In this document: in pieces, positions 7,559 through 17,614 of the stretch
Layout: each line of letters opens with the position of its first letter
How positions within the stretch are numbered: position 1 is the stretch's first letter
Assembly: GCF_007741535.1 (NCBI RefSeq)
Contig: NZ_CP036525.1
Coordinates: 1,860,001 to 1,924,000 of the forward strand
From: Rubripirellula lacrimiformis
GTDB lineage: Bacteria > Planctomycetota > Planctomycetia > Pirellulales > Pirellulaceae
Direction of reading: 5' to 3'
DNA length: 64,000 nucleotides
The notes under the pieces: generated by a model
Database searches by the model: none
The model's input: the letters and a program-made list of their open reading frames with translations, nothing else
What the model was told of the DNA's origin: nothing
Translations under genes and position numbers: made by a program

Positions 7559-9187
7559 GTGGCCAGCAATACCGACATGACCGATTCCACTGTTACGACC
7601 GGTGCTGGGCAAGCACCATTGGCGATGCCAATGGTCCCTGCGCGCGCTGGCGATCGGTGGAAAGAGCCTCCGCCACCGGACCCGCAGGAAAAAAAATCCG
7701 ATCCCGGCGAACATGCCAAGTCGTCCCGATCATCGTCGCCGCTTGTGCCGTTCCTGGTTAGCACGATCGTGCACACACTGCTGCTGATCCTGTTGGCCCT
7801 GGTGACCTATCAATCCACTCGCGGGCACGGAAAGTCATTGGTGGCCAGGCAGGGGCGCGAAGCGGTAGAGATTCCATTGGATTCGTTGACGATGCCGGAT
7901 GTCAGTGAAATCATTCACGACGGTCAACGGGCCGACCAGCCGATCTCGATCCGATTTCAGCCCAGCGAACCATCGTCCACGATGTCGCCGATCGTCTCGG
8001 ATGTCGCGGCCAGCGATTTACCCAACGAAGATGTCCCCGATGCGCTCTCTGCGATCGGCGGCGGGCAGCCCACCGCGCTGACACGATTGCCTGTGGTGCA
8101 TGCATCGCGTGGCGGACTTTCCGGGCGATCCGCCGAACAGCGGAAACGTCTAGGGGAAAAGTACGGGGCCAGCGGAGCCAGCGAGGACGCCGTAGAGAAC
8201 GCACTGGTCTACTTGGCCGCGCACCAGCGAAACGATGGCAGTTGGTCGTTCAACCTGAAACTGGATCCGTGCAATGGGCGTTGTACCCACAGCACCAAGG
8301 GGGGCGAAAGCCCGGCACCATCGACCGGTGCGACCGGATTGGCTCTATTGGCATTCTTAGGCGCCGGGCACACGCACACCGGCAATGGGCCGTATGCCGA
8401 GACGGTGCGGAAAGGCATCTATTACCTGCGCAGCAAAGCGGCGGAAACCGAAGCCGGATATGACTGGCAGCAAGGCAGCATGTACGGCCACGGCATCGCG
8501 TTGATGGCTTTGGGCGAAGCGTTAGCGATGACGACCGACGAAGGCAACGAACGGGATTCCGACCTGTACGAATTGGTTCAGCGCGGGGCCCAGTTCACCT
8601 GCATCGCGCAGCACCATGGTGGTTCGTGGGGATACTATCCCAAGAGCCCCGGTGATACCACGGTCACGGGATGGCAAGTGCTCTCGCTGATCGCGGCTCG
8701 TCGCAGCGGCGTCGAACTGCAGACCCACACCCTGGCACAAGCCAAAGAGTTTCTGTTTTCAACCTGCACCGATCGCGACTATTGGTTTGGCTATCAGGCA
8801 CCGCCCGGCGAACCGACGACGACCGCAATCGGTTTGGCGATCATGTTGTACTTGGGCGAACGACCTGACTACACCATGTTTCAAATGGCGTTGACCGACA
8901 TGGCCCAGCGGGGACCGACGCTGACGAACATCTATCACGACTACTACGCGACGCTGGCACTGCATCACGCTAGACATCCCCTGTGGGGCGATTGGAACGT
9001 GCGGTTGCGCGATCATCTGGTGGCCACGCAGGTGAAGTCGGGCCATGAAAAAGGCAGCTGGCACTTCAAAGATAAATGGGGCGATGTGGGCGGGCGAATC
9101 TATACCACCGCGATGTGCGCGTTGACGCTGGAAATCTATTACCGGTACCTCCCGATCCATGATCAGTTGGAAGAGTTTCCGCTGTAG
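7559..9187 (+). CDS. Membrane-anchored squalene-cyclase-like repeat protein
   Basis: 542 residues if GTG 7559 is used; ATG 7577 is an alternative. A Pro/charged N-terminus is followed by one membrane span (PFLVSTIVHTLLLILLALV, ~62-82), a ~120-residue linker, and then an alpha/alpha-barrel region from ~205 to the end. That region has prenyltransferase/squalene-oxidase-type repeats: ALVYLAAHQRNDGSW, STGATGLALLAFLG, GIYYLRSKA, YGHGIALMALGEA, GGSWGYYP and TTAIGLAIMLYLGE. The barrel is related in fold to terpene cyclases, but no DxDD or DDTA cyclase acid motif is visible, so catalysis is doubtful. Such proteins are common in planctomycetes with no assigned role. It is convergent with the histidine kinase gene. 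Confidence 0.75.
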   Translation: MASNTDMTDSTVTTGAGQAPLAMPMVPARAGDRWKEPPPPDPQEKKSDPGEHAKSSRSSSPLVPFLVSTIVHTLLLILLALVTYQSTRGHGKSLVARQGREAVEIPLDSLTMPDVSEIIHDGQRADQPISIRFQPSEPSSTMSPIVSDVAASDLPNEDVPDALSAIGGGQPTALTRLPVVHASRGGLSGRSAEQRKRLGEKYGASGASEDAVENALVYLAAHQRNDGSWSFNLKLDPCNGRCTHSTKGGESPAPSTGATGLALLAFLGAGHTHTGNGPYAETVRKGIYYLRSKAAETEAGYDWQQGSMYGHGIALMALGEALAMTTDEGNERDSDLYELVQRGAQFTCIAQHHGGSWGYYPKSPGDTTVTGWQVLSLIAARRSGVELQTHTLAQAKEFLFSTCTDRDYWFGYQAPPGEPTTTAIGLAIMLYLGERPDYTMFQMALTDMAQRGPTLTNIYHDYYATLALHHARHPLWGDWNVRLRDHLVATQVKSGHEKGSWHFKDKWGDVGGRIYTTAMCALTLEIYYRYLPIHDQLEEFPL

Positions 9188-9243
9188 CGACATTCAGCGA
9201 CGATGGGCGATTCCGCCGCTGTGGCGGCGACCGTTGGCCCCCG

Positions 9244-10971
9244 TCATCGATGGGATCCGTGTTGTGGCAGTTGAATCTGAAGCGTCGCGCCGCCACCTGA
9301 TGTTGGGCGGTGTGTCACGGTTCCTCCCAACGCGGTTGCGATCTGCTTGACCAACGACAGTCCCAGTCCCACGCCCGATGCTGTTTCGGCTGCGACGTCG
9401 GACGACTTGGTAAAGGGTTGGAACAATGTCCCGGTCAACGCGTGGGGGATGCCCGGGCCATGATCCGCCACGGTCAACACGAACGTTCCCGCACGTCGCT
9501 TCGCCGAAAAGTGTACCCGCCGATCGTCCGCGTCCGCGGCATACTTGGCGGCATTGTCGACCAGATTGAACACTGCTTGTTCGATTGCTTGGTCGTCCAT
9601 GCGAACCTGACTGCCGCTGTCAAATTCGGTCACCAGGGTCAACTGGACCTCGGCCAAACGGCTGGCTAGTCTTGGCGTGATTCTGGAAATCCAGGTATCC
9701 ACGTCGACCAATTGGGTGCAGGCATGCGGCGCGGTGTGCTGAAGTTTGGAGTATCGCAGTACATTGTCGACCAGGTGCGACAGCCGGTCAGCTTCCCGGC
9801 ACAGCGTTTGTAAATAGTCGCGGCGCTGATCCGGATCGGAAACGATATCGCGAGCCAGCAGGTCGCTATAGAGCCGGAACGTCGTCAGCGGTGTTCGCAG
9901 TTCGTGCGTGACGGCGGATACGAACGCAGCACGCCGTTCGCTGATGGCAATCAGCCGCCCCAGAGCCAGGGCGGCGATCAGGATCGTGACCGCCCATGCC
10001 GACCAAGCAAAGCACAGCGAAGTGTCGGTGGGCGACCATGACGTTGACGTATCGGCAGGCAACGGAACCGAAATCTGTGCCGGAATCGCTGCCAGTGCAA
10101 ACTCAGGATCAGCCGTCTGGGGCGTCGGCAAAGGTGCAAACGTCGCCTGCGGGATCAGGTCGGCAATGTCGTCCATCATCGAATTGCGTAGCCGCGGCCA
10201 GTCCAGCCACGCCCCTTCGATTTGGCCGTCCAATCGAGTGCGAAGTACAAATAGTTCTGCATCGATCCAGATGGGCCGAATTGAAATTTGATTTTCGGTC
10301 TGTGGGACTGGCCCGGCGACGTTCTGCTGGGCTGCTTGCGCGAATTGGTTCAATGCGAACTGCTGTTGTACCAGTGAATTGCGATTTTGAAGTTCCAACT
10401 GATTCGAGTCGGCGCTGGGCTGGGCGACCAGTGACGCGATCTCGTTCGGCATCCACTGCTGGGCTGCCTGCATCATCTGGGGCGCAGGCACTCGGGCGCG
10501 TAGTTCAGCGAAGGCCTCGCCGCGATTGAGCTCCGGATCGAGGCGTCCGTCCGGGGCGGTGATCGCGTCGCGAGACTGGTATCGCGGTACCGAGGCGGAT
10601 GACTTTCCTTTGGCACCGGACGATCGGCCGGGTTGCGCCGTTGGACCTGCGATTGCCACCGCGTTGGCAATCAGAAAACGGCAACGGATGTAGGTCGGGT
10701 CGTGGTCCGCCATCAGCGGTGGTCGATGGTCGTTCGCCGTCGCGATGAACGGACCCAAGCGTGAATCGAGTCGCCACAGCGCGACGCGAACGTTCTGTTG
10801 CAATTCTTTGCTGGCTTCTGCGATTTGTCTGACCCGACTCAGGTGCATCGCGTGGTAGGAAAGTAGCCCCAGCCCCAGCGATGCCAGCAGCGTGACCGCC
10901 ACGAAGATCGACCATAGCATCCACGGGCGAGCCAGCGTTTGGCTGATGGACCACCACCAAGAACGCATCAT
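9244..10971 (-). CDS. Sensor histidine kinase
   Basis: 575 residues starting at ATG 10971, which overlaps the stop of the response-regulator gene in the sequence ATGA. N-terminal membrane span (LWSIFVAVTLLASLGLGLL), a large extracytoplasmic region (~45-305) with no recognised sensor fold, then a second span (WSAWAVTILIAALALGRLI). The kinase core follows directly, with no clear HAMP: H box SAVTHELRTPLTTFRLYSD with the phosphorylated His, N box NLVDNAAKYA, G1 VADHGPGIP, G2 GVGLGLSLVKQ. It phosphorylates the regulator encoded just upstream in the same operon. The signal is unknown. Confidence 0.92.
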   Translation of the reverse strand: MMRSWWWSISQTLARPWMLWSIFVAVTLLASLGLGLLSYHAMHLSRVRQIAEASKELQQNVRVALWRLDSRLGPFIATANDHRPPLMADHDPTYIRCRFLIANAVAIAGPTAQPGRSSGAKGKSSASVPRYQSRDAITAPDGRLDPELNRGEAFAELRARVPAPQMMQAAQQWMPNEIASLVAQPSADSNQLELQNRNSLVQQQFALNQFAQAAQQNVAGPVPQTENQISIRPIWIDAELFVLRTRLDGQIEGAWLDWPRLRNSMMDDIADLIPQATFAPLPTPQTADPEFALAAIPAQISVPLPADTSTSWSPTDTSLCFAWSAWAVTILIAALALGRLIAISERRAAFVSAVTHELRTPLTTFRLYSDLLARDIVSDPDQRRDYLQTLCREADRLSHLVDNVLRYSKLQHTAPHACTQLVDVDTWISRITPRLASRLAEVQLTLVTEFDSGSQVRMDDQAIEQAVFNLVDNAAKYAADADDRRVHFSAKRRAGTFVLTVADHGPGIPHALTGTLFQPFTKSSDVAAETASGVGLGLSLVKQIATALGGTVTHRPTSGGGATLQIQLPQHGSHR

Positions 10972-11678
10972 GTCGCATCCACCCATCGTTGGTCGAATAC
11001 GTATCCGCGGCCCCGTACCGTCTTGATGATCGGAATGTCGCCGCACACCCTGCGAAGTTTCTCTCGCAATCGGGCGACGTGCACGTCCATCGTTCGTGTC
11101 GTGATTCCCTTGGCTTCCAACTGCCAGACACCTCGCAGCAGTTCGTTTCGGTCGATCACCCTGCCCGACCGGCGTGCGAGGTATTCCAGCAAGGCGGATT
11201 CACGGTCCGACAATACTTCGCAGGTTCCCTCGTCGGATGTCAATTCCTTGGTCGACCAGTCGATCGACGCCGATGGAATGTTCAACCGGATCGTTTGCGC
11301 CGATCGAGCCGGTGAACGGCGCAGCACGGCTTCCACACGGGCAAGCAATTCGTCGACGCTGAACGGTTTGACCACGTAGTCGTCCGCGCCCAAGCGTAGA
11401 CCGCGGACACGGTCGATCGACTCACCACGGGCTGTCAGGATGATGACCGGCAGCGTCGGTTTGTCGCGGCGGATGTGGGCCAGCACATCCAATCCATCGC
11501 CGCCCGGCATGACCAAGTCCAACAGCACCAGATCGCAGGGTTTGTCCATCGCCATGGTGACGGCTTCGTCGAACCGAGCGGCTTGCCAAACCACGTACCC
11601 CGATGCCTGCAGCGCAGCGACGATGCCACGCCGAATGGCGGCGTCGTCTTCGATGGTCAGAATTTGGTAGGCCGTCAT
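10968..11678 (-). CDS. OmpR/PhoB-family response regulator
   Basis: 236 residues. The receiver domain (1-~120) has the acidic pair EDD (~10-12), the phosphoacceptor Asp in LVLLDLVMPGGDG, and Lys in VVKPFSVDEL. The C-terminal winged-helix DNA-binding domain ends with the MDVHVARLREKL recognition region and the hairpin TVRGRGYVF. First gene of a two-gene operon; its stop overlaps the kinase start by four bases, implying translational coupling and a cognate pair. Confidence 0.95.
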   Translation of the reverse strand: MTAYQILTIEDDAAIRRGIVAALQASGYVVWQAARFDEAVTMAMDKPCDLVLLDLVMPGGDGLDVLAHIRRDKPTLPVIILTARGESIDRVRGLRLGADDYVVKPFSVDELLARVEAVLRRSPARSAQTIRLNIPSASIDWSTKELTSDEGTCEVLSDRESALLEYLARRSGRVIDRNELLRGVWQLEAKGITTRTMDVHVARLREKLRRVCGDIPIIKTVRGRGYVFDQRWVDAT

Positions 11679-11714
11679 GGGAAACGATCGCGGGAATGGA
11701 TACGCGGGGTCGTT

Positions 11715-12968
11715 CTATTGGACCGTATCAGGTTCGATTCGCCCACCGTTTCGAAGCGCGACGATGCGGGGCGGTAGAGAAAGCCCCAGCCAGGGATCGT
11801 CCAGCGGCATCAGAAAGACGTCCGCGTAAATCCATGACGTCAGTTGCGGGACATCTAGAATGTCCTTGGCGGTTGAAAAGTGGTCGTCGATGCATGTCTG
11901 TAAAACAAACAGGTTCAGCACCGTGTCTCGCGCCGTCAGCGGGTTTTCTGCTGGGATCGCCCTTAGTAAGGGAGCTTCGGCCACCGCCTTGCCGACGGTT
12001 GTGATCATGGCGGCTTCGGCAAGTGGTTGGACCGCGGCCGTTGAAGTCGATTGTTCCGCTTCGGTCTTGGCGAATTGGATCCAACGTGGGTCCAGTGGGT
12101 TGATGTCGCGAACCGGTTGTCCGGGCCGAATCGCCAGCGGGCACTCCGATCGACGTTGGGCTGCACGTCGACGGTGGAAGGCCGCGATTTTCGCTACCGC
12201 TTGGTGATCGGTGGATCCATCGACTTGATCGGCTAAGTCGATCGCTGACCGCAGCCATTGGGTGAATCGATCGGCGGATACCAGACCCGGCATGACATCC
12301 AGTGGGCGTCCGGTCGAATCCAGGACCAGGTGAGCACTGTTGCCGGTGATCGGTTGAACCAGTTTTCGGCCCTGCCCCAAGTCGATGGTCACCATGGGGA
12401 CGTCGCGGACGGATTGCCAATGCAGCACGAAACCTTGCTTCATCAGGTCGCTAACCCAAGGGTTGGGATACAACGAACTGCGAAAGAATCGACTGTTCGC
12501 ACAAGTCTGTTCTTGGTTCAGTTTGCCAAGCAGTCGCAGGCTCAGAATCGGTCGTCCGGTTCGCTGAGATTCCGACAACGCACTGTCCAGCGATGTGTGC
12601 CAGAACAGGCCCGATTGGGCTGCGTTGAACTGTGCGGCGACTTGATCGATCAGTTCGTCGTAGTGGTCTCGTGTCGCGTCGGTGGCAATCACAGGCGTTT
12701 GTGGACGCGTTCGAATCATCCACGTGACGGCATCTTGTCCCGTGTCGCGCAGGTCTCGGATCGACTGCTGTACCGCCGCCGATTGCAGATCGAAGTCGTC
12801 GGCCGCCGCCGCCAGGAACAGATCCCGGCAAACATTGGAATGATCGAACGATGCGGAGAAACTATTTGGGTGGTGACGCGTTGCCTTTGCGGGAGGTTCG
12901 ACGGCGAACGTGGTGGATGCAGCCCAACCGGCAATGATGATCCCCAAGCAGCTGATTCGATACCACAT
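11715..12968 (-). CDS. Exported thioredoxin-fold-like protein
   Basis: 417 residues from ATG 12968, chosen for the upstream CCAGGAGTC and a signal peptide (MWYRISCLGIIIAGWAAS, cleavage near TFA). The middle part (SALSESQRTGRPILSLRLLG, then ANSRFFRSSLYPNPWV and PITGNSAHLVLDSTGRPLDV) resembles thioredoxin-like domains in which a co-opted residue replaces the CxxC pair; no CxxC is present. The C-terminal half (~200-400) is unrecognised. It probably acts in the periplasm. The gene lies 36 bases downstream of the regulator's start and is read in the same direction, so read-through toward the two-component operon is possible. Confidence 0.7.
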   Translation of the reverse strand: MWYRISCLGIIIAGWAASTTFAVEPPAKATRHHPNSFSASFDHSNVCRDLFLAAAADDFDLQSAAVQQSIRDLRDTGQDAVTWMIRTRPQTPVIATDATRDHYDELIDQVAAQFNAAQSGLFWHTSLDSALSESQRTGRPILSLRLLGKLNQEQTCANSRFFRSSLYPNPWVSDLMKQGFVLHWQSVRDVPMVTIDLGQGRKLVQPITGNSAHLVLDSTGRPLDVMPGLVSADRFTQWLRSAIDLADQVDGSTDHQAVAKIAAFHRRRAAQRRSECPLAIRPGQPVRDINPLDPRWIQFAKTEAEQSTSTAAVQPLAEAAMITTVGKAVAEAPLLRAIPAENPLTARDTVLNLFVLQTCIDDHFSTAKDILDVPQLTSWIYADVFLMPLDDPWLGLSLPPRIVALRNGGRIEPDTVQ

Positions 12969-13178
12969 GATTGTGACTCCTGGTCGAAACGGAAACGGTA
13001 GAACCATCGACGCCTGCGGAGGGTTGATTGGTTTTCCAGCCGGGAATTCTGGCGAATCCCACTGCGTCGGAAATGAAATCAACGGCTCGTGGCATCGACT
13101 GATTAGGATCCTATTCGTTTCGACGTCGCTTGGACGTAACAGGTTTGTAACAACCGGCCGGATGTGATCTGTGCGGGG

Positions 13179-13988
13179 TCACTGCTGCGGCGGTCCCGAT
13201 TCGACCAGCGTGTCGGCGGTTTGGATGTCGACGCCCAGGTTCATCACGGTGTCGGAACGGCCAGCCAGGCTTTTGGTCGGCTGCGTGCCCAACAATCGAT
13301 CACCGCCCAGCATGGTCAGGCCGTACCAAAAATTCTCGTTCTGGAAATGGTGTAGGCGGTGGTTCCGCCATAGTCGGCGATAGAGTCGACCCTTGGGAAC
13401 ATACGAGGTGTGGATCAGGTAATGGATCCATTCATAGTTCAAGATCAACAGGAACGTGATCAGATTTCCGGACATCACCGCGCCCAATGGCAGCCAACCG
13501 ATTTGGTAGGGAATCGACCACAGCAGCGGGACGCAGCCCAAGAACCCGATCACAAAGTAGGTCGTCGTCAGTCCGTACTTAGGGTCCCAGGGATTTCGGT
13601 GATGGGCGCGATGGGTCTTGGTGATCAGCAGTTCCATTTTGCGATTGCCGATTTGGATCGGCGGGCGATGTTCCAACCAAGCATGGATCAACCATTCTTG
13701 GATCGGCCACATTACGATCACGCTGGCAACGACGGCTAGGTCTTGCCATCCGCTTTGGCCGACGACGATTCGAGCGATCAGGCTGATGGCGCAGGTGACG
13801 ACCAATACCCTCGGACCCCAGAAGCGAAACATGCCTTTGGCTGCGGCGGCCAAGCTGATTTTGGATCCAAATCCTGGCTGCTTGTCCGCTGGCGGCATCG
13901 CCTCGGCTTCGGTCCATGTTCGAGACCGAGTCCATAGGAACAGTCCGGCCACGGCCGTGAAGTACAAGCCATAGCCGATTGCCACCAT
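13179..13988 (-). CDS. Fatty acid hydroxylase / sterol desaturase family membrane protein
   Basis: 269 residues with several membrane spans and the eight-histidine di-iron signature: HAWLEH (~118), HRAHH (~142), HYLIH (~205) and HRLHH (~225). By family this is a membrane-bound di-iron oxygenase that hydroxylates or desaturates a lipid; the substrate cannot be read from sequence. GGAG about nine bases upstream of the ATG supports the start. It lies downstream of the tolC-like gene on the same strand but is separated from it by a long hairpin, so it is probably transcribed independently. Confidence 0.88.
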   Translation of the reverse strand: MVAIGYGLYFTAVAGLFLWTRSRTWTEAEAMPPADKQPGFGSKISLAAAAKGMFRFWGPRVLVVTCAISLIARIVVGQSGWQDLAVVASVIVMWPIQEWLIHAWLEHRPPIQIGNRKMELLITKTHRAHHRNPWDPKYGLTTTYFVIGFLGCVPLLWSIPYQIGWLPLGAVMSGNLITFLLILNYEWIHYLIHTSYVPKGRLYRRLWRNHRLHHFQNENFWYGLTMLGGDRLLGTQPTKSLAGRSDTVMNLGVDIQTADTLVESGPPQQ

Positions 13989-14107
13989 ATCGTCGCTCCG
14001 TTCGCGTTGCCGAATCTTCGGGCCAAAGCAATCGCGGGATGCGTTTGCAAGAGGCGCAATTTAACGTCGGTTGCAGAACCTGAACAGATCGACCCTCGAA
14101 CGGGCGA

Positions 14108-14158
14108 TTGCCAAGCCCCGAATTCAAACTTGTGGGTTTGAATTCGGGAGCTTGGCAA
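14108..14158. terminator. Long perfect-arm hairpin, probable terminator of the tolC-like gene
   Basis: TTGCCAAGC plus CCCGAATTCAAAC on the left arm pairs with GTTTGAATTCGGG plus GCTTGGCAA on the right arm, with a one-base bulge, giving about 22 base pairs and a short loop. No strong T-run follows on either strand. It sits 46 bases past the tolC-like stop on the minus strand. Confidence 0.65.
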
Positions 14159-14203
14159 GTCATCCCGGTCGGTATGGTCGGACGAAATTGTTCGCCCGCT
14201 GGT

Positions 14204-17146
14204 TTACTGCGTCAGCGGCAATCCCGATGGGATCGCATCGATCGTGACCGGTTGGCTGTTGGGGAACGTCGATGGATCACCCTCGAGGGTTGGCATCGGG
14301 TTGTCGTCCAACGGATCCACGTTCATCAGCACTGCTTCGTCGGCTTCGAACACTTGTTCCAGATCCACATTTCCTTCGGAATCGACTGGCGACAGGGCCG
14401 AAGTTTGCAGGAAGTTCTTGAACGTTGGTTCCGGTGGAAGTCGGTCGTAGGGCAAGCAGCAGGTGTTGCATTGGCCATCGATCATTCCGCCGGCCGTCAC
14501 GCCCGGCAGCGACAATAGATACTCCGGTGACAGTTCGCCCGGTTCGATCCATAGTCCTTCGGGGGTGATTTCCATCGTGCCAAGATCGAAGTCCAGCCCG
14601 CGTCGAACGACTTCGTAGTTGACGAAGATGTTCAGCAGACCGTTCTGGGCATCCAACAAGTCGGTCAACGCACTGATCGCGTCACGAGCGGCTGTTGGGC
14701 CAGCCGGACGTCCGTCGGCTTCATTGATTGCTCGGATGTCCGTGTTCAATTCAATCTGGGCCGCAGCGATGCGAACCGATTGGCGTCCCAGTTCGAAGGT
14801 CAACCGGTTGGCTTGCAGTTGCCGTACTTCGGCACGCAGTACCTGCCAAATGCTGTCTTCCAAACCGTAGTAATCACGTTTGGCTTGTTCATATCGAATC
14901 AGGCTGGTTCGGTAAGCATTGCGTTCCAGCAGTCGTGTGATGGGAGCATCCCATTGCAGTCCGACTCGCAACCGTCCGGTGTTGCTGCGAAGATCCAGCG
15001 GGTTGTTGCCCGTATTCTGAACGTCTCCGCTGAACACCACGTCCAGGGTACTTTCCAGGTCGTCGGCGGATACTTCGATGGCACGCCATGTGTCGACCAA
15101 GGAAGCACGAGCGTTGGCCAAGTCACGTCGGTTGCGTCGAGCGATCTCGAACGCGTTTTCCGGTGCGATGTCGACGGTCGGCAAGACTACCTTTTCCGTT
15201 CGTGCACGTGCTTGGATCAGTTGCAGTGCCAACACATCGTCACCCAAATCGGACAACAAGTTTTGGGATGCCAGGATCAAATCGTCACGCAGTATCTGGT
15301 TCAGTTCCAGCGGGGTGCGGTCGCCGCCATCGTTGTCCAGGATGTCCTGCAAGGTGGTTTGAAGCTTGTCGATCTTCGCGGTGTAGGAATGGAATCGCTT
15401 TGACAGTGTGTCCTGTTGCGTTTTCAACAGCGGGCCCAAGGTGACCAGTTCTTCGATGTCAAAGATCGACTCGTCGACTTCCGACACGTTCAACAGACCA
15501 CAGATGCTTTGCTGTTCGGTGCGATAGACCTTCAACAGTTCCTTATTTTGCTTTTGACGCAGTGCCAACGATTCATTGAACGTTTCCACGTCTTTGGCAA
15601 CCGCGATCAAGTCTTCACCGATCAGGGTGCGATTGAACTCGGCCAACGGTTCAAGTTCCTCTCGCAGCTGTTCCAGCATTTCGGCTAGATCGTCGCTCCA
15701 CTGGATACTGGAAACCGGAAGCTCGGTATCCGCTTCGATGTTGAATTCTTGTTTGCCCAGGATTGCGACATTCAGGATACCGACCTGTGATCGCAGGATG
15801 CTGAGTTCTTCGCGACGAGTGAGCAGCGTGCGATCGATCAATTCAAACTGTTCCAAAATTGGATCGTTCAGCTTGGCACAGATGTAGGGAGGCAATCCCA
15901 AGGTTCGCAGGAACGAATCGACGGTCCGTTGGTAATTGGCTTGTTGGTTGACCAATTGGCTTTGGGAACGCAGCAGGCTCGAACGGGCCTGGGCGACCTG
16001 CAAGGTTTGTCGGGCGATGGAGTCGCGGGAATCCGGGATGGTGGTTTTCAACTCGATCAGGCTGTCTTCCAGCACGAGCAGAAATTCCGTTTGCCGGGCG
16101 ATGTTTTCTTCCAAGTTGCGGATCTGCAATTGGGTTTGCAGCAGCCCCAGGTATCCGCCCGCGTTGCCCAAGCTGCCGGCTCCCACACTGGCGATATTGT
16201 TGCCCAGTCCGCTGGCGGAAAAGCCGCCACCGCGAAGGGTGCTTTCGGTCGAACGACCGACGGTGATGTTCAGATAGAAACTGCGGCGGTAACGTTCGAA
16301 GGCACGGACGTTGGCTAGCAGGGCACGTTCGGCGAAGGTCAGGTCTTCGAGGACTTTGTCACGACCGGCGTTTCGTAGCAGCGGTTGCAGCAAGGTGAAG
16401 TCCAGGACAGTCGTGGCGCTCTGCGAGTTTGGGCCGCTCAATTCCCAAACGATGCTGTTGGCGACACCCGCGATCAATTCGCCACCAGTGGCAAATTTGC
16501 GTTGCAGGGCTAGGTCGCGTCGGCCGTTGCTGTTGGGGCCGATTTCAAACTGGGTGCTGCTGTTGCCACCTGCACCGCGTCGCCCGGGGCCGTCGGCGGT
16601 CAGCGATGTTTGTGCACCGCCAAAGAATTGGGTGTCGAACTGGAAACGTTCGGCACTGACCTGCAAAGCCGACAAATACAGCTGTTCCACCTGTTGTTGG
16701 TAATCCGGTGAATGCAACAGTGCGATCTGGACAGCATTCTCCAGATTCAACACCAACACACCGTCATCATCCAACGGCAGGAACTGCCACCAATCGGGGC
16801 TTTCGGTCGTATTGGTCAATCCAGCGGCCTCCCACATCGGATACCCGCGGCGTCCGTCGACGCACTGCATGTATCGATACGACGCCGGATCATCCAGCGG
16901 CATCGGCTGGAAGTCCAAGTCAAAGGGGTTGAACATCCGGCTGCGGCGATCGACTTCGATCCGCACCGCTTCGTTCGGGGGGCGAGCCACGTGAGACGAT
17001 TTCTCGGCGATCAGAAGATGGGCCTCATTGTCGGCTTGCTGACGGTAGAACTGTCGGTGACAGCCTGCTAGAGCAGGAAGCAGCAAAGTAACCAATCCGA
17101 TAGTCCGTATCGCAGAGCGAGCGATCCGAGTTCGAAAGAGTGTCAT
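14204..17146 (-). CDS. Oversized TolC-family outer membrane lipoprotein
   Basis: 980 residues from ATG 17146, about twice the family norm. The signal peptide ends in a lipobox (LLLPALAGC, Cys ~29). The first TolC unit is at ~115-400 (LNLENAVQIALLHSPDY, later ARQTLQVAQARSSLLRSQSQL) and the second at ~640-880 (ENAFEIARRNRRDLANARASL, then LRAEVRQLQANRLTFELG). Between them lies an added ~220-residue helical, Gln/Glu/Leu-rich region. By family it forms the outer-membrane channel of a type I or RND exporter. No inner-membrane partner is adjacent. The extra helical segment may lengthen the periplasmic tunnel; that is inference. Confidence 0.85.
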   Translation of the reverse strand: MTLFRTRIARSAIRTIGLVTLLLPALAGCHRQFYRQQADNEAHLLIAEKSSHVARPPNEAVRIEVDRRSRMFNPFDLDFQPMPLDDPASYRYMQCVDGRRGYPMWEAAGLTNTTESPDWWQFLPLDDDGVLVLNLENAVQIALLHSPDYQQQVEQLYLSALQVSAERFQFDTQFFGGAQTSLTADGPGRRGAGGNSSTQFEIGPNSNGRRDLALQRKFATGGELIAGVANSIVWELSGPNSQSATTVLDFTLLQPLLRNAGRDKVLEDLTFAERALLANVRAFERYRRSFYLNITVGRSTESTLRGGGFSASGLGNNIASVGAGSLGNAGGYLGLLQTQLQIRNLEENIARQTEFLLVLEDSLIELKTTIPDSRDSIARQTLQVAQARSSLLRSQSQLVNQQANYQRTVDSFLRTLGLPPYICAKLNDPILEQFELIDRTLLTRREELSILRSQVGILNVAILGKQEFNIEADTELPVSSIQWSDDLAEMLEQLREELEPLAEFNRTLIGEDLIAVAKDVETFNESLALRQKQNKELLKVYRTEQQSICGLLNVSEVDESIFDIEELVTLGPLLKTQQDTLSKRFHSYTAKIDKLQTTLQDILDNDGGDRTPLELNQILRDDLILASQNLLSDLGDDVLALQLIQARARTEKVVLPTVDIAPENAFEIARRNRRDLANARASLVDTWRAIEVSADDLESTLDVVFSGDVQNTGNNPLDLRSNTGRLRVGLQWDAPITRLLERNAYRTSLIRYEQAKRDYYGLEDSIWQVLRAEVRQLQANRLTFELGRQSVRIAAAQIELNTDIRAINEADGRPAGPTAARDAISALTDLLDAQNGLLNIFVNYEVVRRGLDFDLGTMEITPEGLWIEPGELSPEYLLSLPGVTAGGMIDGQCNTCCLPYDRLPPEPTFKNFLQTSALSPVDSEGNVDLEQVFEADEAVLMNVDPLDDNPMPTLEGDPSTFPNSQPVTIDAIPSGLPLTQ

Positions 17147-17614
17147 AGGGCGGGCCAATCGTTGAAATCCGGGAAACCGTTTTGTCGGGGCAAATCGGCA
17201 AAAGCCGAATGATCATTCCCCGTAGTACGGTTTCGGTGGTTCTGGCCGTCCAATTCAGCGCTAAGCGGGAGGGATATACCTGTTTTGACTGCGCGGGGTG
17301 ATGGTGGTAACGGTTGGCGCGACTATGCGGGCTCGGCCCGAAATTTCAGGTTTTCGCGGCTCAGACCGGTCAAATCGGCACCAATTCGGACAATGCTCTC
17401 ATCCGTGCCGAGAAATCCTTGACGCTACAAATTGCCCAACTTAGTATTCGATGAGGCATTTTTTGCTGCTCTTCTGTCAATTTTTGTGTTCGCCATCGCT
17501 CGGCACCGGATCCACTAGCGACCAACGGGCATGGCAGCCGATATCCATCAATGCGATATCGGACAGGCAGGAGCTTCCCCATTCACGTGACCCGATGGTG
17601 ATCTCGAAACGACT
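17147..17614. other. Divergent intergenic region
   Basis: About 470 bases between two divergently read genes. It should contain promoters for both, but none can be assigned with confidence. A short T-rich stretch around 17460-17490 is the only compositional feature. Confidence 0.5.

Noticed and set aside
11731-11755. GGTTCGATTC as a tRNA T-arm
   Set aside because: It lies inside coding sequence and no cloverleaf can be formed around it; no tRNA was found anywhere in the window.
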